Below are positions 10,932-20,405 of a DNA stretch of 64,000 nt, one piece after another. The stretch spans positions 1-64,000 of the forward strand of contig NZ_KV467168.1 in the NCBI RefSeq assembly GCF_001663775.1, given 5' to 3'. The DNA is from Arthrobacter sp. B6. GTDB taxonomy: Bacteria > Actinomycetota > Actinomycetes > Actinomycetales > Micrococcaceae. A model generated the notes under the pieces. It worked only from the letters and a program-made list of their open reading frames with translations. It did no database searches and was not told the DNA's origin. Each line of letters begins with the position of its first letter. Within the stretch, counting starts at the first letter, position 1. Position numbers and translations under genes: made by a program.

Positions 10932-11600
10932 CTACTCGGCTGCTTTGCTCTGGTTGTAGGTGGTGGCGCGTTCCTGGCCGCTGAGGTCGGCGATGGCATC
11001 CATGATGCGGTCGGTCACCTGGCGGCGTGCGGGAAGTGAATGGTCCGGTCCGGTCTTGTCGAAGTGGAGCGGCTCCCCCACCTTCATGGTGAAGTGATGG
11101 GGCTTAAACCCCTTCTCCCCCGCTGGCTGAAGGTTCTCCGTGCCGATCAGGCCCACCGGAACAACTGGGGCCCCGGTGGCCAGGGCCAGCCATCCCACAC
11201 CGGTGCGGCCGCGGTAGAGGATGCCGTCCCGGGAGCGCGTCCCCTCGGGATAGATGCCGATGCCCCGGCCGTCCTCCAGGATGTCCATGAGGGTCTTCAG
11301 CGCCTGGACGCTGGCCGCCTGTTCGCCGCGCTCCACGGGGATGGATCCAACCGACTCAAAAAAGGACTTCATGACCTTGCCCTTGACGCCGCCGGTGGTG
11401 AAGTACTCGGCTTTGGCGAAGAAGGCCACGGGCCGCGGCATCAGTGCCTGCACAATGACGCTGTCAAAGAAGGAGAGGTGGTTCGGCGCCACAATGAATG
11501 GTCCCTCTTTTGGGACGTTTTCAAGGCCGACGACGGTGGGCCTGCAGGTGCCCGCAACGAGCCCGCGAAATGTCCAGCGGACCGCCTCAAACAGCGCCAT
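10932..11600 (-). CDS. 1-acyl-sn-glycerol-3-phosphate acyltransferase (PlsC family)
   Basis: This 222-residue protein has the acyltransferase catalytic motif NHLSFFDS with His41 and Asp46 (HX4D) and the phosphate-binding motif YPEGTRSRDG near residue 118. It would acylate lysophosphatidic acid or a related lysolipid at the inner membrane face. It overlaps the preceding HAD gene by 14 bases, so the two are coupled. Actinobacteria carry several paralogues, so the acceptor is uncertain. Confidence 0.9.
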   Translation of the reverse strand: MALFEAVRWTFRGLVAGTCRPTVVGLENVPKEGPFIVAPNHLSFFDSVIVQALMPRPVAFFAKAEYFTTGGVKGKVMKSFFESVGSIPVERGEQAASVQALKTLMDILEDGRGIGIYPEGTRSRDGILYRGRTGVGWLALATGAPVVPVGLIGTENLQPAGEKGFKPHHFTMKVGEPLHFDKTGPDHSLPARRQVTDRIMDAIADLSGQERATTYNQSKAAE

Positions 11601-12303
11601 CGTTGTGCACCTCGCTCATGGCTGCGGCGTGGATGGCTTCCAGCCGTTCGATGGCCGCCACCAGGTCCGGGGCGGTATCCACGACGGCGACTGCCCCTGC
11701 GTTCTCCAGTTCGCCGTCGGGCGCGAAACCCCAGCTCACGCCGATGCAGTCAAGGCCGTTTGCGATGGCACCCGCCACGTCCTGGGCACGGTCACCCACC
11801 ATGACAGCGTGGTGTGTGGAGAGGTCGCCCAGCGCCGCGGCGATAATCCCGGTTTTGCCGACGGGACCCGCGGCGGCCGCGGACTCGTCATCGGATGAAC
11901 CCCTGATGCAGCTGAACCTGTCGGCGATGCCGTGGTGGTCAAGGACGATCCGTGCCAGACCCTCAGGCTTTTGGGTGGCCACGGCCACCGGCCGGCCCTC
12001 AGCGGCGAAGCTGTCCAGCACATCCAGGATTCCCGGGTAGAGCCGGCCCTGCGCGATGCCCTGTGCCAGGTAGTACCGCCGGTAGAGGCGGATGACTTCA
12101 TCCAGGCTGTCTGCCGGAACCTGCGCCACGGACAGCAGGGAATCGCTCAGCTTGGGCCCGATCATCGCGTCCAGGAGCTCCTGGCGGGGAACGGGGAGCC
12201 CCAGCTCCCGGAGGGCCGAAGCGATTCCGTCTGTTATCCCACCGGCCGGATCGACAAGAGTGCCGTCCAGGTCAAAGATCACGGGCACTGTTGTTTGAGT
12301 CAC
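11587..12303 (-). CDS. HAD-family hydrolase, phosphoglycolate phosphatase-like
   Basis: This 238-residue protein has the HAD motif I DLDGTLVD (10-17) with nucleophile Asp10 and acid Asp12, motif II around VAVATQKPEG, and motif IV VMVGDRAQD. The helical cap between motifs I and II matches the Gph/pyrophosphatase PpaX subgroup. It starts at GTG and overlaps the PlsC-like gene downstream. The substrate cannot be assigned; a sugar or glycolate phosphate is usual for the family. Confidence 0.85.
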   Translation of the reverse strand: MTQTTVPVIFDLDGTLVDPAGGITDGIASALRELGLPVPRQELLDAMIGPKLSDSLLSVAQVPADSLDEVIRLYRRYYLAQGIAQGRLYPGILDVLDSFAAEGRPVAVATQKPEGLARIVLDHHGIADRFSCIRGSSDDESAAAAGPVGKTGIIAAALGDLSTHHAVMVGDRAQDVAGAIANGLDCIGVSWGFAPDGELENAGAVAVVDTAPDLVAAIERLEAIHAAAMSEVHNDGAV

Positions 12304-12381
12304 CGGCCTAGTTTCTCACGACACCAGTCAAGCCTGAAACTCGCATGCCCGACACGGAATACTTCGTTGCTGCCGCGGCCG

Positions 12382-15309
12382 CTAGGCGAGAATCTCGGCA
12401 AGGAACGCCGCCGTGTGGCTCTCCGTCGATTTCGCTACCTGTTCCGGCGTGCCGGTGGCCACCACCTGGCCGCCGCCCGAGCCGCCGTCCGGACCAAGGT
12501 CCACGATCCAGTCGGCGCTCTTGATGACGTCCAGGTTGTGCTCGATGGTGATGACCGTGTTCCCCTTGTCCACCAGCCCCTGCAGCACCATCAGTAGCTT
12601 CCGGATGTCCTCGAAGTGCAGGCCGGTAGTGGGCTCGTCAAGGACGTAGACGCTGCGGCCATTGGAGCGCTTCTGCAGTTCCGCCGCCAGCTTGACGCGC
12701 TGGGCCTCGCCGCCGGACAGGGTGGTTGCCGGCTGCCCCAGCCGGACGTAGCCCAGGCCGACGTCCACCAGGGTGTTGAGGTGCCGGGCGATGGGCGAGA
12801 AGGCTGCGAAGAACTCCGCACCCTCCTCGATGGGCATGTTCAGGACATCGGCGATGGTTTTGCCCTTGTAGTGAACCTCCAGGGTTTCCCGGTTGTACCG
12901 GGCACCATGGCACACCTCGCACGGCACGTAAACGTCCGGGAGGAAGTTCATCTCGATCTTCAGCGTGCCGTCGCCGGAACAGGCCTCGCACCGCCCGCCC
13001 TTGACGTTGAAGGAGAACCGGCCCGGAAGATAGCCCCGGACCTTGGCCTCCGTGGTCTCCGCGAACAGCTTCCGGATGTTGTCGAACACGCCGGTATACG
13101 TTGCCGGGTTGGACCGCGGGGTACGGCCGATGGGGCTCTGGTCCACATGGACCACCTTGTCCAGGTGCTCCAGCCCCTGGACCAGCTTGTGCCGCCCGGC
13201 GACCTGCTTGGCACCGTTGAGCTTGTTGGCCAGCACCTTGTAGAGGATTTCGTTGACCAGGGTGGACTTGCCCGATCCGCTGACCCCGGTCACGGCCGTG
13301 AACAGGCCCAGCGGGAACGCGGCATCCACGTTGATCAGATTGTTTTCGCGGGCGCCCACAACCTTGAGCTCGCGTTTCTTGTCGTATTTGCGCCGCTTCT
13401 TGGGCACTTCGATCTGCTTGCGGCCGGACAGGTAGTCGCCGGTGAGCGATTCCGTGTTCTTGAGCAGGTCCTGATACGAACCGGAGTGCACCACCTGGCC
13501 GCCGTGTTCGCCGGCGCCGGGTCCGATATCGACGATCCAGTCCGCAACGTGGATGGTGTCCTCATCATGCTCCACCACAATGAGGGTGTTTCCCATGTCC
13601 CGCAGCCGGGTGAGGGTTTCGATGAGGCGGCGGTTGTCCCTTTGGTGCAGCCCGATCGATGGCTCGTCCAGCACGTAGAGCACACCCACCAGTCCCGAAC
13701 CAATCTGCGTGGCCAGCCGGATACGCTGCGCCTCGCCGCCGGACAGGGTGGCGGACGGGCGTTCAAGGTGCAGGTACTCCAGGCCAACGTCCAGCAGGAA
13801 GGTCAGCCGCGCCTCGATTTCCTTAAGCACCTGGTGGGCGATCTGTGCCTCGCGGCCGGTCAGCACGAGGTTGTTCAGGAAGTCCGCGCAGTCGCGCATC
13901 GGCAGGGCGGCGACGTCCGCGATGGACTTGCCGTTGATGAGGACCGACAGGGAGGCAGGGTTAAGCCGGGCACCGTTGCAGGCGGGGCAGGGGATCTGCC
14001 GCATGTACTCCTCGTAACGGTCGCGGGCCCAGTCGGAGTCGGTTTCGCCGTGCTTGCGGTGGACGTACTGAATGGCCCCTTCGAAGCCGGTGCTGTACTT
14101 GCGCTCCCGCCCGAAGCGGTTCTTGTACTGAACCACCACCTTGTGGTCCTTGCCGTGCAGGACGGTCTGGCGGACGTCGTTGCCGAGCTTCTCCCATGGC
14201 GTTTTCATCGAGAAGCCAAGTTCCTTCGCCAGCCCTTCCAGCAGCCGGTTCCAGTACTCGGTGGTGGCCGTGCCCAGGGACCACGGGGCGATGGCACCCT
14301 CGGCAAGGGAAAGTTCCGGATTGGGGACGATCAGGTCCTCGTCGACTTCCAGCCTGGTGCCGATGCCGCTGCAGGCCGCGCAGGCGCCAAAGGGATTGTT
14401 GAAGGAGAAGGAACGGGGTTCAATCTCGTCGATGGCAAGCGGGTGCTCGTTGGGGCAGGCCAGGTTTTCGGAGAACGCGCGCAACCGGCCCTGGTCATCG
14501 GCGTCGAGGTCCACGAACTCCGCGAGCACGCGGCCTTCGGCGAGTCCCAGGGCTGTTTCGATTGAATCCGTCAGGCGCTGGCTAATGCCTTCCTTGACCA
14601 CCAGCCGGTCGACCACCACCTCGATGGTGTGCTTGAACTGCTTGCCCAGTTTGGGGGCGTCGCTGAGCTGGACCAGTTCACCGTCCACCCGGGCCCGCGA
14701 GTAGCCCTTGGCCGTCAGCTCCTTGAACAGGTCAACGAATTCGCCCTTGCGTCCGCGGACCACCGGAGCGAGTACCTGGAACCGTGTGCCCTCTTCGAGT
14801 TCCAGCAGTTGGTCCACGATCTGCTGTGGTGTCTGCTTGGCTACCGGCTCGCCACAGACCGGGCAGTGTGGCCGGCCTACCCTGGCCCACAGCAGACGCA
14901 TGTAGTCGTAAATTTCGGTGATTGTGCCCACGGTGGAGCGCGGGTTCTTGCTGGTGGACTTCTGGTCGATGGAGACAGCGGGCGAGAGTCCTTCGATGAA
15001 GTCCACATCGGGCTTGTCCACCTGCCCCAGGAACTGCCGGGCGTACGCTGACAGCGATTCGACGTAGCGCCGCTGGCCCTCGGCGAAGATGGTGTCGAAG
15101 GCGAGGGACGATTTTCCGGAGCCTGAAAGGCCTGTGAACACGATCATGGCATCGCGGGGAAGGTCGAGGTCCACGTTGCGCAGGTTGTGTTCGCGCGCAC
15201 CCTTCACCACCAGGCGGGAGAGGTCCGGACGCACAGGCTTAACGAGGGACTTTTCAACGGTGGCGGGAACGGACTCGACTGCTGTTTCTTCAGCTACGGC
15301 TTTGGGCAC
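12382..15309 (-). CDS. uvrA: Excinuclease ABC subunit A
   Basis: This 975-residue DNA-damage sensor loads UvrB. It has two ABC ATPase modules, with Walker A motifs [11 protein letters not shown] near residue 58 and [10 protein letters not shown] near 665, each with an LSGGEAQR signature, plus zinc-binding cysteine pairs ([23 protein letters not shown] with CEVCHGARY). The GTG start lacks a ribosome-binding site, and a TAGCAT hexamer lies 6 bases upstream. A near-palindromic LexA-type box lies just beyond it, so SOS control is likely. Confidence 0.97.
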   Translation of the reverse strand: MPKAVAEETAVESVPATVEKSLVKPVRPDLSRLVVKGAREHNLRNVDLDLPRDAMIVFTGLSGSGKSSLAFDTIFAEGQRRYVESLSAYARQFLGQVDKPDVDFIEGLSPAVSIDQKSTSKNPRSTVGTITEIYDYMRLLWARVGRPHCPVCGEPVAKQTPQQIVDQLLELEEGTRFQVLAPVVRGRKGEFVDLFKELTAKGYSRARVDGELVQLSDAPKLGKQFKHTIEVVVDRLVVKEGISQRLTDSIETALGLAEGRVLAEFVDLDADDQGRLRAFSENLACPNEHPLAIDEIEPRSFSFNNPFGACAACSGIGTRLEVDEDLIVPNPELSLAEGAIAPWSLGTATTEYWNRLLEGLAKELGFSMKTPWEKLGNDVRQTVLHGKDHKVVVQYKNRFGRERKYSTGFEGAIQYVHRKHGETDSDWARDRYEEYMRQIPCPACNGARLNPASLSVLINGKSIADVAALPMRDCADFLNNLVLTGREAQIAHQVLKEIEARLTFLLDVGLEYLHLERPSATLSGGEAQRIRLATQIGSGLVGVLYVLDEPSIGLHQRDNRRLIETLTRLRDMGNTLIVVEHDEDTIHVADWIVDIGPGAGEHGGQVVHSGSYQDLLKNTESLTGDYLSGRKQIEVPKKRRKYDKKRELKVVGARENNLINVDAAFPLGLFTAVTGVSGSGKSTLVNEILYKVLANKLNGAKQVAGRHKLVQGLEHLDKVVHVDQSPIGRTPRSNPATYTGVFDNIRKLFAETTEAKVRGYLPGRFSFNVKGGRCEACSGDGTLKIEMNFLPDVYVPCEVCHGARYNRETLEVHYKGKTIADVLNMPIEEGAEFFAAFSPIARHLNTLVDVGLGYVRLGQPATTLSGGEAQRVKLAAELQKRSNGRSVYVLDEPTTGLHFEDIRKLLMVLQGLVDKGNTVITIEHNLDVIKSADWIVDLGPDGGSGGGQVVATGTPEQVAKSTESHTAAFLAEILA

Positions 15310-15315
15310 CCACTA

Positions 15316-15338
15316 ATGCTAATCGAAAACTTCTTCGA
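15316..15338 (-). promoter_or_regulatory. uvrA promoter with candidate LexA (SOS) box
   Basis: Bases 15323-15338 form TCGAA-N6-TTCGA, matching the Gram-positive LexA consensus (TCGAAC-N4-GTTCGA) at all positions except the central C and G. On the minus strand the box lies directly upstream of a TAGCAT hexamer (15316-15321) that ends 6 nt before the uvrA GTG. The box would therefore cover the spacer of a leaderless promoter, a standard repressor position. Confidence 0.6.
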
Positions 15339-15355
15339 AGATCCATGTGCAGCTG

Positions 15356-15736
15356 CTACTCGGCATCGTAGGCGGCGGCGAGGAGCTGTACGGCCTCGGC
15401 AAAGGTGGCCCCCTGCGCCCGGGCCGCCGACGCATAGGTGGCCGCAGCGGCGGACAATGTTCCCCACCGTTCGTCCCGGGCGCAGACCACTGTGCCGTTC
15501 CTCCCCCGCGTTGCCACCACCCCGGCCGCCTCGAGTTCCTTGTACGCACGGGCCACTGTGTGCGGGGCAACGTCGAGCTGGCCGGCGAGGCTTCTGACAG
15601 CCGGAAGCCTGGTGCCTGGCGGCAGGGCGCCGCTGTCCGCCAGCCGGATCACCTGCAGCCGCAGCTGTTCAAATAAGGCGACCGAGCTGCCCTGGTTCGG
15701 CTTCCAGTCCCCGGGAAAAGGGGACGCCCCGCTCAA
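15356..15736 (-). CDS. GntR-family transcriptional regulator (YtrA type)
   Basis: This 126-residue protein has an N-terminal winged helix (about 20-90: LFEQLRLQVI, LPAVRSLAGQLDVAPHTVARAYKELEAAGVV) and only a short helical tail, the layout of YtrA-type GntR regulators that usually control ABC transporters. Its ATG overlaps the stop of the upstream ABC gene (ATGA at 15736-15733), so it is the last gene of the ABC operon and probably regulates it. The effector is unknown. Confidence 0.88.
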   Translation of the reverse strand: MSGASPFPGDWKPNQGSSVALFEQLRLQVIRLADSGALPPGTRLPAVRSLAGQLDVAPHTVARAYKELEAAGVVATRGRNGTVVCARDERWGTLSAAAATYASAARAQGATFAEAVQLLAAAYDAE

Positions 15737-17628
15737 ATTCCCGCCTCCAAAGCACCTGCACCCATGGGGTCTGCCTCCAGCGCATGGGTTTCCACGGGGT
15801 GCAGGCCATCCGGGTGCCCGTTGGCTTCCGGGAACTTCCGTGCACCGGGGTGGCCGGCAAACTGGGCGGCGTAAAGCCGGGCGTAATGGCTGTTGGCGGC
15901 CAGCAGGCTGTGATGCGTGCCTTGCTCCGCGATGCGTCCGTGGTCCATGACCAAAATTAGATCAGCGTCCCGGACCGTGGACAAACGGTGGGCGATGACA
16001 AAGCTGGTCTTTCCGCTCCGGAGCCGCTGCATGGCCTGGCGTATCAGCACCTCGGTCCTCGAATCCACCGAACTGGTGGCTTCGTCAAGAATCAGAACGT
16101 TCCGGTCCGCCAGTTGTGCGCGGGCAATGGTGATCAGCTGGCGCTGGCCCTGGCTGAGCGGATCACCGCCGTTGTGCAGCATGGTGTCGTAACCCGCCGG
16201 GAGGGAGCGGACGAAGTGGTCCACGTGGCTCGCCTCCGCGGCGGCAACGATTTCCTGCTCCGTGGACCCGTGCCGACCGTAGGCGATGTTCTCGCGGATG
16301 GTTCCCGCGAAAAGCCAGGCGTCCTGAAGCACCACGCCAAAGCCGGACCGCAGGGCATCCCGGGGCATGGCGGCAATATCGGTTCCGCCCATGGTGATAC
16401 GCCCGGACTCCAGTTCATAAAAACGCATCAGGAGGTTGACCACCGTGGTCTTTCCGGCGCCGGTGTGGCCTACGATCGCTACGGTTTGGCCGGGTTCGAC
16501 CGTAAATGACAGACCGCGCACGGCGGGGACCCGCTCCTGGTAGCCGAAGGTGACGTCGTCGAAGACGATGCGGCCTGAAGGCTCCATCACCTGCTGCGCT
16601 CCGCGGGGTTCCGCGGGCAGTTCCGCAGTGTCCAGGAGACTGAACACCCGCCCTGCAGACGCCATGCAGGACTGGATGACGCTCAGCAGGCCGCCGATCT
16701 GGCCCACGGGCTGGGTGAAGAGCCGGCTGAACTGGATGAAGGCCTGGATGCCGCCAATGGTCATGGCTCCGGCAGTGACCTGGAGGGCTCCCACCACCGC
16801 CACAGCGATGTAGTTGAGGTTGGAAACCAGGATCATCAGGGGCTGGACCAGGCCCGATGAGTATTGGGCCTGGGTCGCTGCCCTGGCCAGGCGGTCGTTG
16901 CTGGCAGCGAACACCGCCGCCGCCTGTTCCTGGTAACCGAAGGCCTTGATGACCTCATGTCCGGTGATGAACTCCTCGACATGTGCGTTCAGCTCACCGG
17001 TCTCAGTCCACTGCCTGGCGAAATGGGACTGGGACCGGCGCGCCACCAGCACCGTAATCAGCGTGGAGAGCGGAACGGACAACAGGGCTATGCCGGCGAG
17101 GAGCGGCGAAATCCAGAGCATCATGGCCAGCGCGCCGCAAAGCATCAGCACCGCCATGATCAGCTGGGTCAGCGCCTGGCTGAGGGCTTGGGCGATGTTG
17201 TCGATGTCGTTGGTGGCCCGGCTGAGGACATCGCCCCTGGACTGTTCCTGAAAGTAAGTGGACGGCAGCCGGTGCAGTTTGTCCTCCACCGAGGAGCGAA
17301 GGCGGTACATCACCCCCTGGACGGAGCTGGCCGTCAGTGCACCCTGGACCCAGTTGAAGAGCGAGGCGCCGACATACATCAGCGAGACCGCTCCCAGCAG
17401 GCGGCCAAGCCCGCGCCAGTCGAGGACTCCGGCCAGGACACCGTCCACCACTACGTCTGTGGCATCGCCCAGGTACTTCGGTGCTGCGACATTCAGCCCG
17501 ACAAAGATGCAGGTCGCAGCAATCGCAGCGGCCATGGCCCAGCGGAACGGACGCAGCAGCCCGAGCAGCCTGCCGGCAGTGGGCCAGAACCGAAGCCAGT
17601 CTTCACCTCCCGGCAGCGGCGCAGTCAC
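15733..17628 (-). CDS. ABC exporter half-transporter, catalytic-site subunit
   Basis: This 631-residue protein has six membrane helices (about 30-330) fused to an ATPase domain. Walker A is VGHTGAGKTT; Walker B LILDEATSSVD keeps the catalytic glutamate, and the switch histidine in VIAHRLST is present. The signature is LSQGQ instead of LSGGQ. Together with its partner this fits a heterodimeric exporter of the TM287/288 or BmrCD kind, with this subunit supplying the active Walker B and the weak signature. The substrate is unknown. A proline/glycine-rich C-terminal tail extends past the ATPase. It overlaps both neighbours by 4 bases. Confidence 0.9.
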   Translation of the reverse strand: MTAPLPGGEDWLRFWPTAGRLLGLLRPFRWAMAAAIAATCIFVGLNVAAPKYLGDATDVVVDGVLAGVLDWRGLGRLLGAVSLMYVGASLFNWVQGALTASSVQGVMYRLRSSVEDKLHRLPSTYFQEQSRGDVLSRATNDIDNIAQALSQALTQLIMAVLMLCGALAMMLWISPLLAGIALLSVPLSTLITVLVARRSQSHFARQWTETGELNAHVEEFITGHEVIKAFGYQEQAAAVFAASNDRLARAATQAQYSSGLVQPLMILVSNLNYIAVAVVGALQVTAGAMTIGGIQAFIQFSRLFTQPVGQIGGLLSVIQSCMASAGRVFSLLDTAELPAEPRGAQQVMEPSGRIVFDDVTFGYQERVPAVRGLSFTVEPGQTVAIVGHTGAGKTTVVNLLMRFYELESGRITMGGTDIAAMPRDALRSGFGVVLQDAWLFAGTIRENIAYGRHGSTEQEIVAAAEASHVDHFVRSLPAGYDTMLHNGGDPLSQGQRQLITIARAQLADRNVLILDEATSSVDSRTEVLIRQAMQRLRSGKTSFVIAHRLSTVRDADLILVMDHGRIAEQGTHHSLLAANSHYARLYAAQFAGHPGARKFPEANGHPDGLHPVETHALEADPMGAGALEAGI

Positions 17629-19376
17629 GGCATGTCCCCCAATGCCAGCTGGGACTCTGCGATCTCGCGGTAGGTGGAGGAAGTCTCCAGCAACTCATCG
17701 TGCGTACCCTCGGCGACCAGGCGGCCGTCGTCGAGCACCAGGATCTTGCCCGCGCCGGCGACGGTGGAAATCCGCTCGGCCACGATGATCACCACGGCAT
17801 GGCGGAGGGAAGTTTCGAGGCCGTGGCGCAGCCTTGCCTCGGTATCAAAGTCCAAGGCCGAGAAACTGTCATCAAAAAGATAAAGGGGCGCGCGGCGGAG
17901 CAGCGCCCGGGCGATGCACAACCGCTGGCGCTGGCCGCCCGAAAGCGTCGATCCGCCCTGTCCCAGGTGGGCCTGGAGCTGCAAAGGCAGTTCCCGGACG
18001 AACCCCGCCGCCTGCGCTGTCTCCAGGACGGCCCACAGTTCGGTGTCCGCAGCGTTGGGCTTTGCGACCCTCAGGTTGTCGGCGATAGTCCCGGTAAAAA
18101 GGTGGGACCGCTGCGGCGCCAGGGCAATGTTTGAACGGAGGACGTCCAGGGGCACGGAACGGATATCCCGTCCCGCCAGGGTGATATGCCCTGACGTTGC
18201 GGCAAGGAATCGCGGCAGGAGGTTGATGAGTGTGGATTTCCCGCTGCCGGTTGAACCAACAACCGCTGTGATGGTGCCAGGCCGTGCCGTGAACGAGACC
18301 GCCTCCAGTACAGGGGCCTCGGCGCCCGGGTAGGAGAACGTGACATCACGGAAGGAGAGGTCGCCGCCGTCGAAAACCGGCCGGTCGGCGTTTGCCGGGA
18401 CATCGGATGGACGGCGGTCGGCGACGGAGGGCGAAGTGTCAAGGACGGCCCGCAGCCGCTCGGCACAAACCGCAGCCCGGGGCCCGGTCATCAGCACATA
18501 CATGGCCATCATGATGGCCAGCAGGATCTGCAGGATGTATGCAATGAACGCCGTCAGGGCACCCAGCTTCATCTCACCGGCCTGGACGCGGTGCCCGCCG
18601 AACCAGATCACGGCGACCGAGGAAAGGTTCACCACGATCATGATCAGCGGCAACATTCCTGCGACCAGAAGTGCTGACTGCAGGTTATTCCGGGTCAGCT
18701 TGGCGTTTGCCTCCGAGAAGCGGTGGATTTCGTAGTCGTTCCGGACGAAGGCCCTAATGATGTTCGCGCCGATGATCTGTTCCCGCAGCACTTCCCCCGT
18801 GCGGTCCAGGAGCTCCTGCCCGTCCCGGTACAGCGGCACCAGGCGGCGGACGATGAGGTACATGATGGCCATCAACACCGGCACGATGACAATAACCACT
18901 GAGGAGAGCGCCACGTCCTGCTGCAGCGCCAGGACAATTCCACCCGCGCCCATCACCGGGGCCGCGGCGAGCATGGTGAAGACGAGGACCGTAAAAGACT
19001 GGATCTGCAGGGTGTCGTTGGTGGTACGGGTGACCAGGCTCTGTGCCCCGAAGCCGGCGACTTCCTGGGATGACAGCGACTGGATCTTGGCAAAAACCTC
19101 CTGGCGCAACTGCCTGCCCAGCCTCATGGCAACCACAGCCCCCAGATACCCGGCCGCCACTGCCGCGGCCGCCTGCACGGCCGCAATGGCGGCCATGACT
19201 GCGCCGAGCCGCAGAATGACCTGAGTGTCGCCCGGGACGATGCCGTCGTCGATGATGACCGCATTGACGGTGGGCAGCAGTAGGTTGCCGAGGGTCTGGA
19301 CCAGCTGCAGCAGGACGATGGCCGCGACAGGCACCTTGTGGGCGGCAAGCAGCCGGGTGATCAAACCGAAAAGCAC
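17625..19376 (-). CDS. ABC exporter half-transporter, degenerate-site subunit
   Basis: This 583-residue protein has six membrane helices (about 15-310) and an ATPase domain with Walker A VGSTGSGKST and canonical signature LSGGQ. The catalytic glutamate after Walker B is replaced by Asp (YLFDDSFSALD), and the switch histidine is replaced by Glu (IIVAERIST). It is therefore the degenerate partner of the 631-residue subunit downstream, with which it overlaps by ATGA. The GTG start has GGAGG close upstream. Multidrug or lipid export is common for the family but the substrate is not shown. Confidence 0.9.
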   Translation of the reverse strand: MLFGLITRLLAAHKVPVAAIVLLQLVQTLGNLLLPTVNAVIIDDGIVPGDTQVILRLGAVMAAIAAVQAAAAVAAGYLGAVVAMRLGRQLRQEVFAKIQSLSSQEVAGFGAQSLVTRTTNDTLQIQSFTVLVFTMLAAAPVMGAGGIVLALQQDVALSSVVIVIVPVLMAIMYLIVRRLVPLYRDGQELLDRTGEVLREQIIGANIIRAFVRNDYEIHRFSEANAKLTRNNLQSALLVAGMLPLIMIVVNLSSVAVIWFGGHRVQAGEMKLGALTAFIAYILQILLAIMMAMYVLMTGPRAAVCAERLRAVLDTSPSVADRRPSDVPANADRPVFDGGDLSFRDVTFSYPGAEAPVLEAVSFTARPGTITAVVGSTGSGKSTLINLLPRFLAATSGHITLAGRDIRSVPLDVLRSNIALAPQRSHLFTGTIADNLRVAKPNAADTELWAVLETAQAAGFVRELPLQLQAHLGQGGSTLSGGQRQRLCIARALLRRAPLYLFDDSFSALDFDTEARLRHGLETSLRHAVVIIVAERISTVAGAGKILVLDDGRLVAEGTHDELLETSSTYREIAESQLALGDMP

Positions 19377-19529
19377 TGCACCTCCACAAGTCGTCTGGAG
19401 GGCCGGTCAGGAACAGGGTTAGCCTTCCCCCAACAGCCGCTCCGTCATTGTAAGCCACATCACTTTCGATCCGTTGTCACGTGGCGTGACCCGCGCCGTA
19501 ACCAAAGTACATCGAATGGAATTCCACGC

Positions 19530-20321
19530 CTAGGCATTCTTCCGGGCAACAGCGAAAATTCTCCTGAACGGAAACACCGTCCCATGATCCGTGCCGGGAT
19601 AGGCTGCCCGCAGCGCGGCCGCGTATTCGGTTTCAAAGGCAGCCCCGTCCCCGGCGGAAAGCACGGCCAGGACAGGCCGCAGTGCGGTACCGCGGACCCA
19701 TTCCAGCACCGGGTCGGTTCCGGGGAGGACCTGCTGGTAGGTGGTCTCCCAAGCGTCGGCGGTGCAGCCGGCGTCCAGCATGATGCCCAGGTATTCGGCG
19801 GGCTCCCCTACGGATTCGCCACCGCGCAGGACGCCGGCCAGCTTTGTCGACCAGCGTGCCGAGCCGGCCAGCTCCCGCATCAGGGCATGCGACGGGGCGT
19901 TGAAGTTGCCGGGCACCTGCATGGCGAACCATGCTCCGGGCTTCAGCGCCCGCAGCCAGCGTCCCAGCATCTCCTGGTGGCCAGGCACCCACTGCAGCGC
20001 CGCGTTGGTGACCACCACGTCGGTGTCCGCCGCGGGCGTCCAGTCGGCGATGTCTGCCTGCTCGAAGCTCAGGCAGCGGTGCCCTTCTGCCTGGACGGCG
20101 GCCTTGGCCAGCATCTGGGTGGACGAGTCAAGCCCGAGGACTTTCGCCCGGGGCCACCTCCGGGCGAGGGTCGCGGTGAGGTTCCCGGGACCGCATCCCA
20201 GGTCCACCACCTTGTGCGGGGCATCGGCCTGGATCCGGCCGGTGAGGTCAAAAAACGGCCGGTCGCGGTAGTCGCCGAACTGGACGTACTTCACTGGGTC
20301 CCACTTCACATCTGTCTCCAC
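19530..20321 (-). CDS. tam: Trans-aconitate 2-methyltransferase
   Basis: This 263-residue SAM-dependent methyltransferase begins near WDPVKYVQFGDYRDRPF and has the class I SAM motif VVDLGCGPGNLT (about 38-49), both characteristic of Tam. Tam methylates trans-aconitate, a by-product that inhibits the citric acid cycle. The start is GTG. It stands alone, divergent from the DUF3516 helicase, with 84 bases between the starts. Confidence 0.9.
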   Translation of the reverse strand: METDVKWDPVKYVQFGDYRDRPFFDLTGRIQADAPHKVVDLGCGPGNLTATLARRWPRAKVLGLDSSTQMLAKAAVQAEGHRCLSFEQADIADWTPAADTDVVVTNAALQWVPGHQEMLGRWLRALKPGAWFAMQVPGNFNAPSHALMRELAGSARWSTKLAGVLRGGESVGEPAEYLGIMLDAGCTADAWETTYQQVLPGTDPVLEWVRGTALRPVLAVLSAGDGAAFETEYAAALRAAYPGTDHGTVFPFRRIFAVARKNA

Positions 20322-20405
20322 GGTCTGTTGTTGGCTCCGGTACCGCGAGCCTAGCCCGCCCTTGCCAGGATCTGCGGCAGCTCCCGGGCACTAAGCTGGA
20401 AACCA

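Noticed and set aside
8944..10959. A 671-codon plus-strand frame opposite uvrC
   Set aside because: Antisense to an unambiguous uvrC with every domain present; no recognisable domain of its own.
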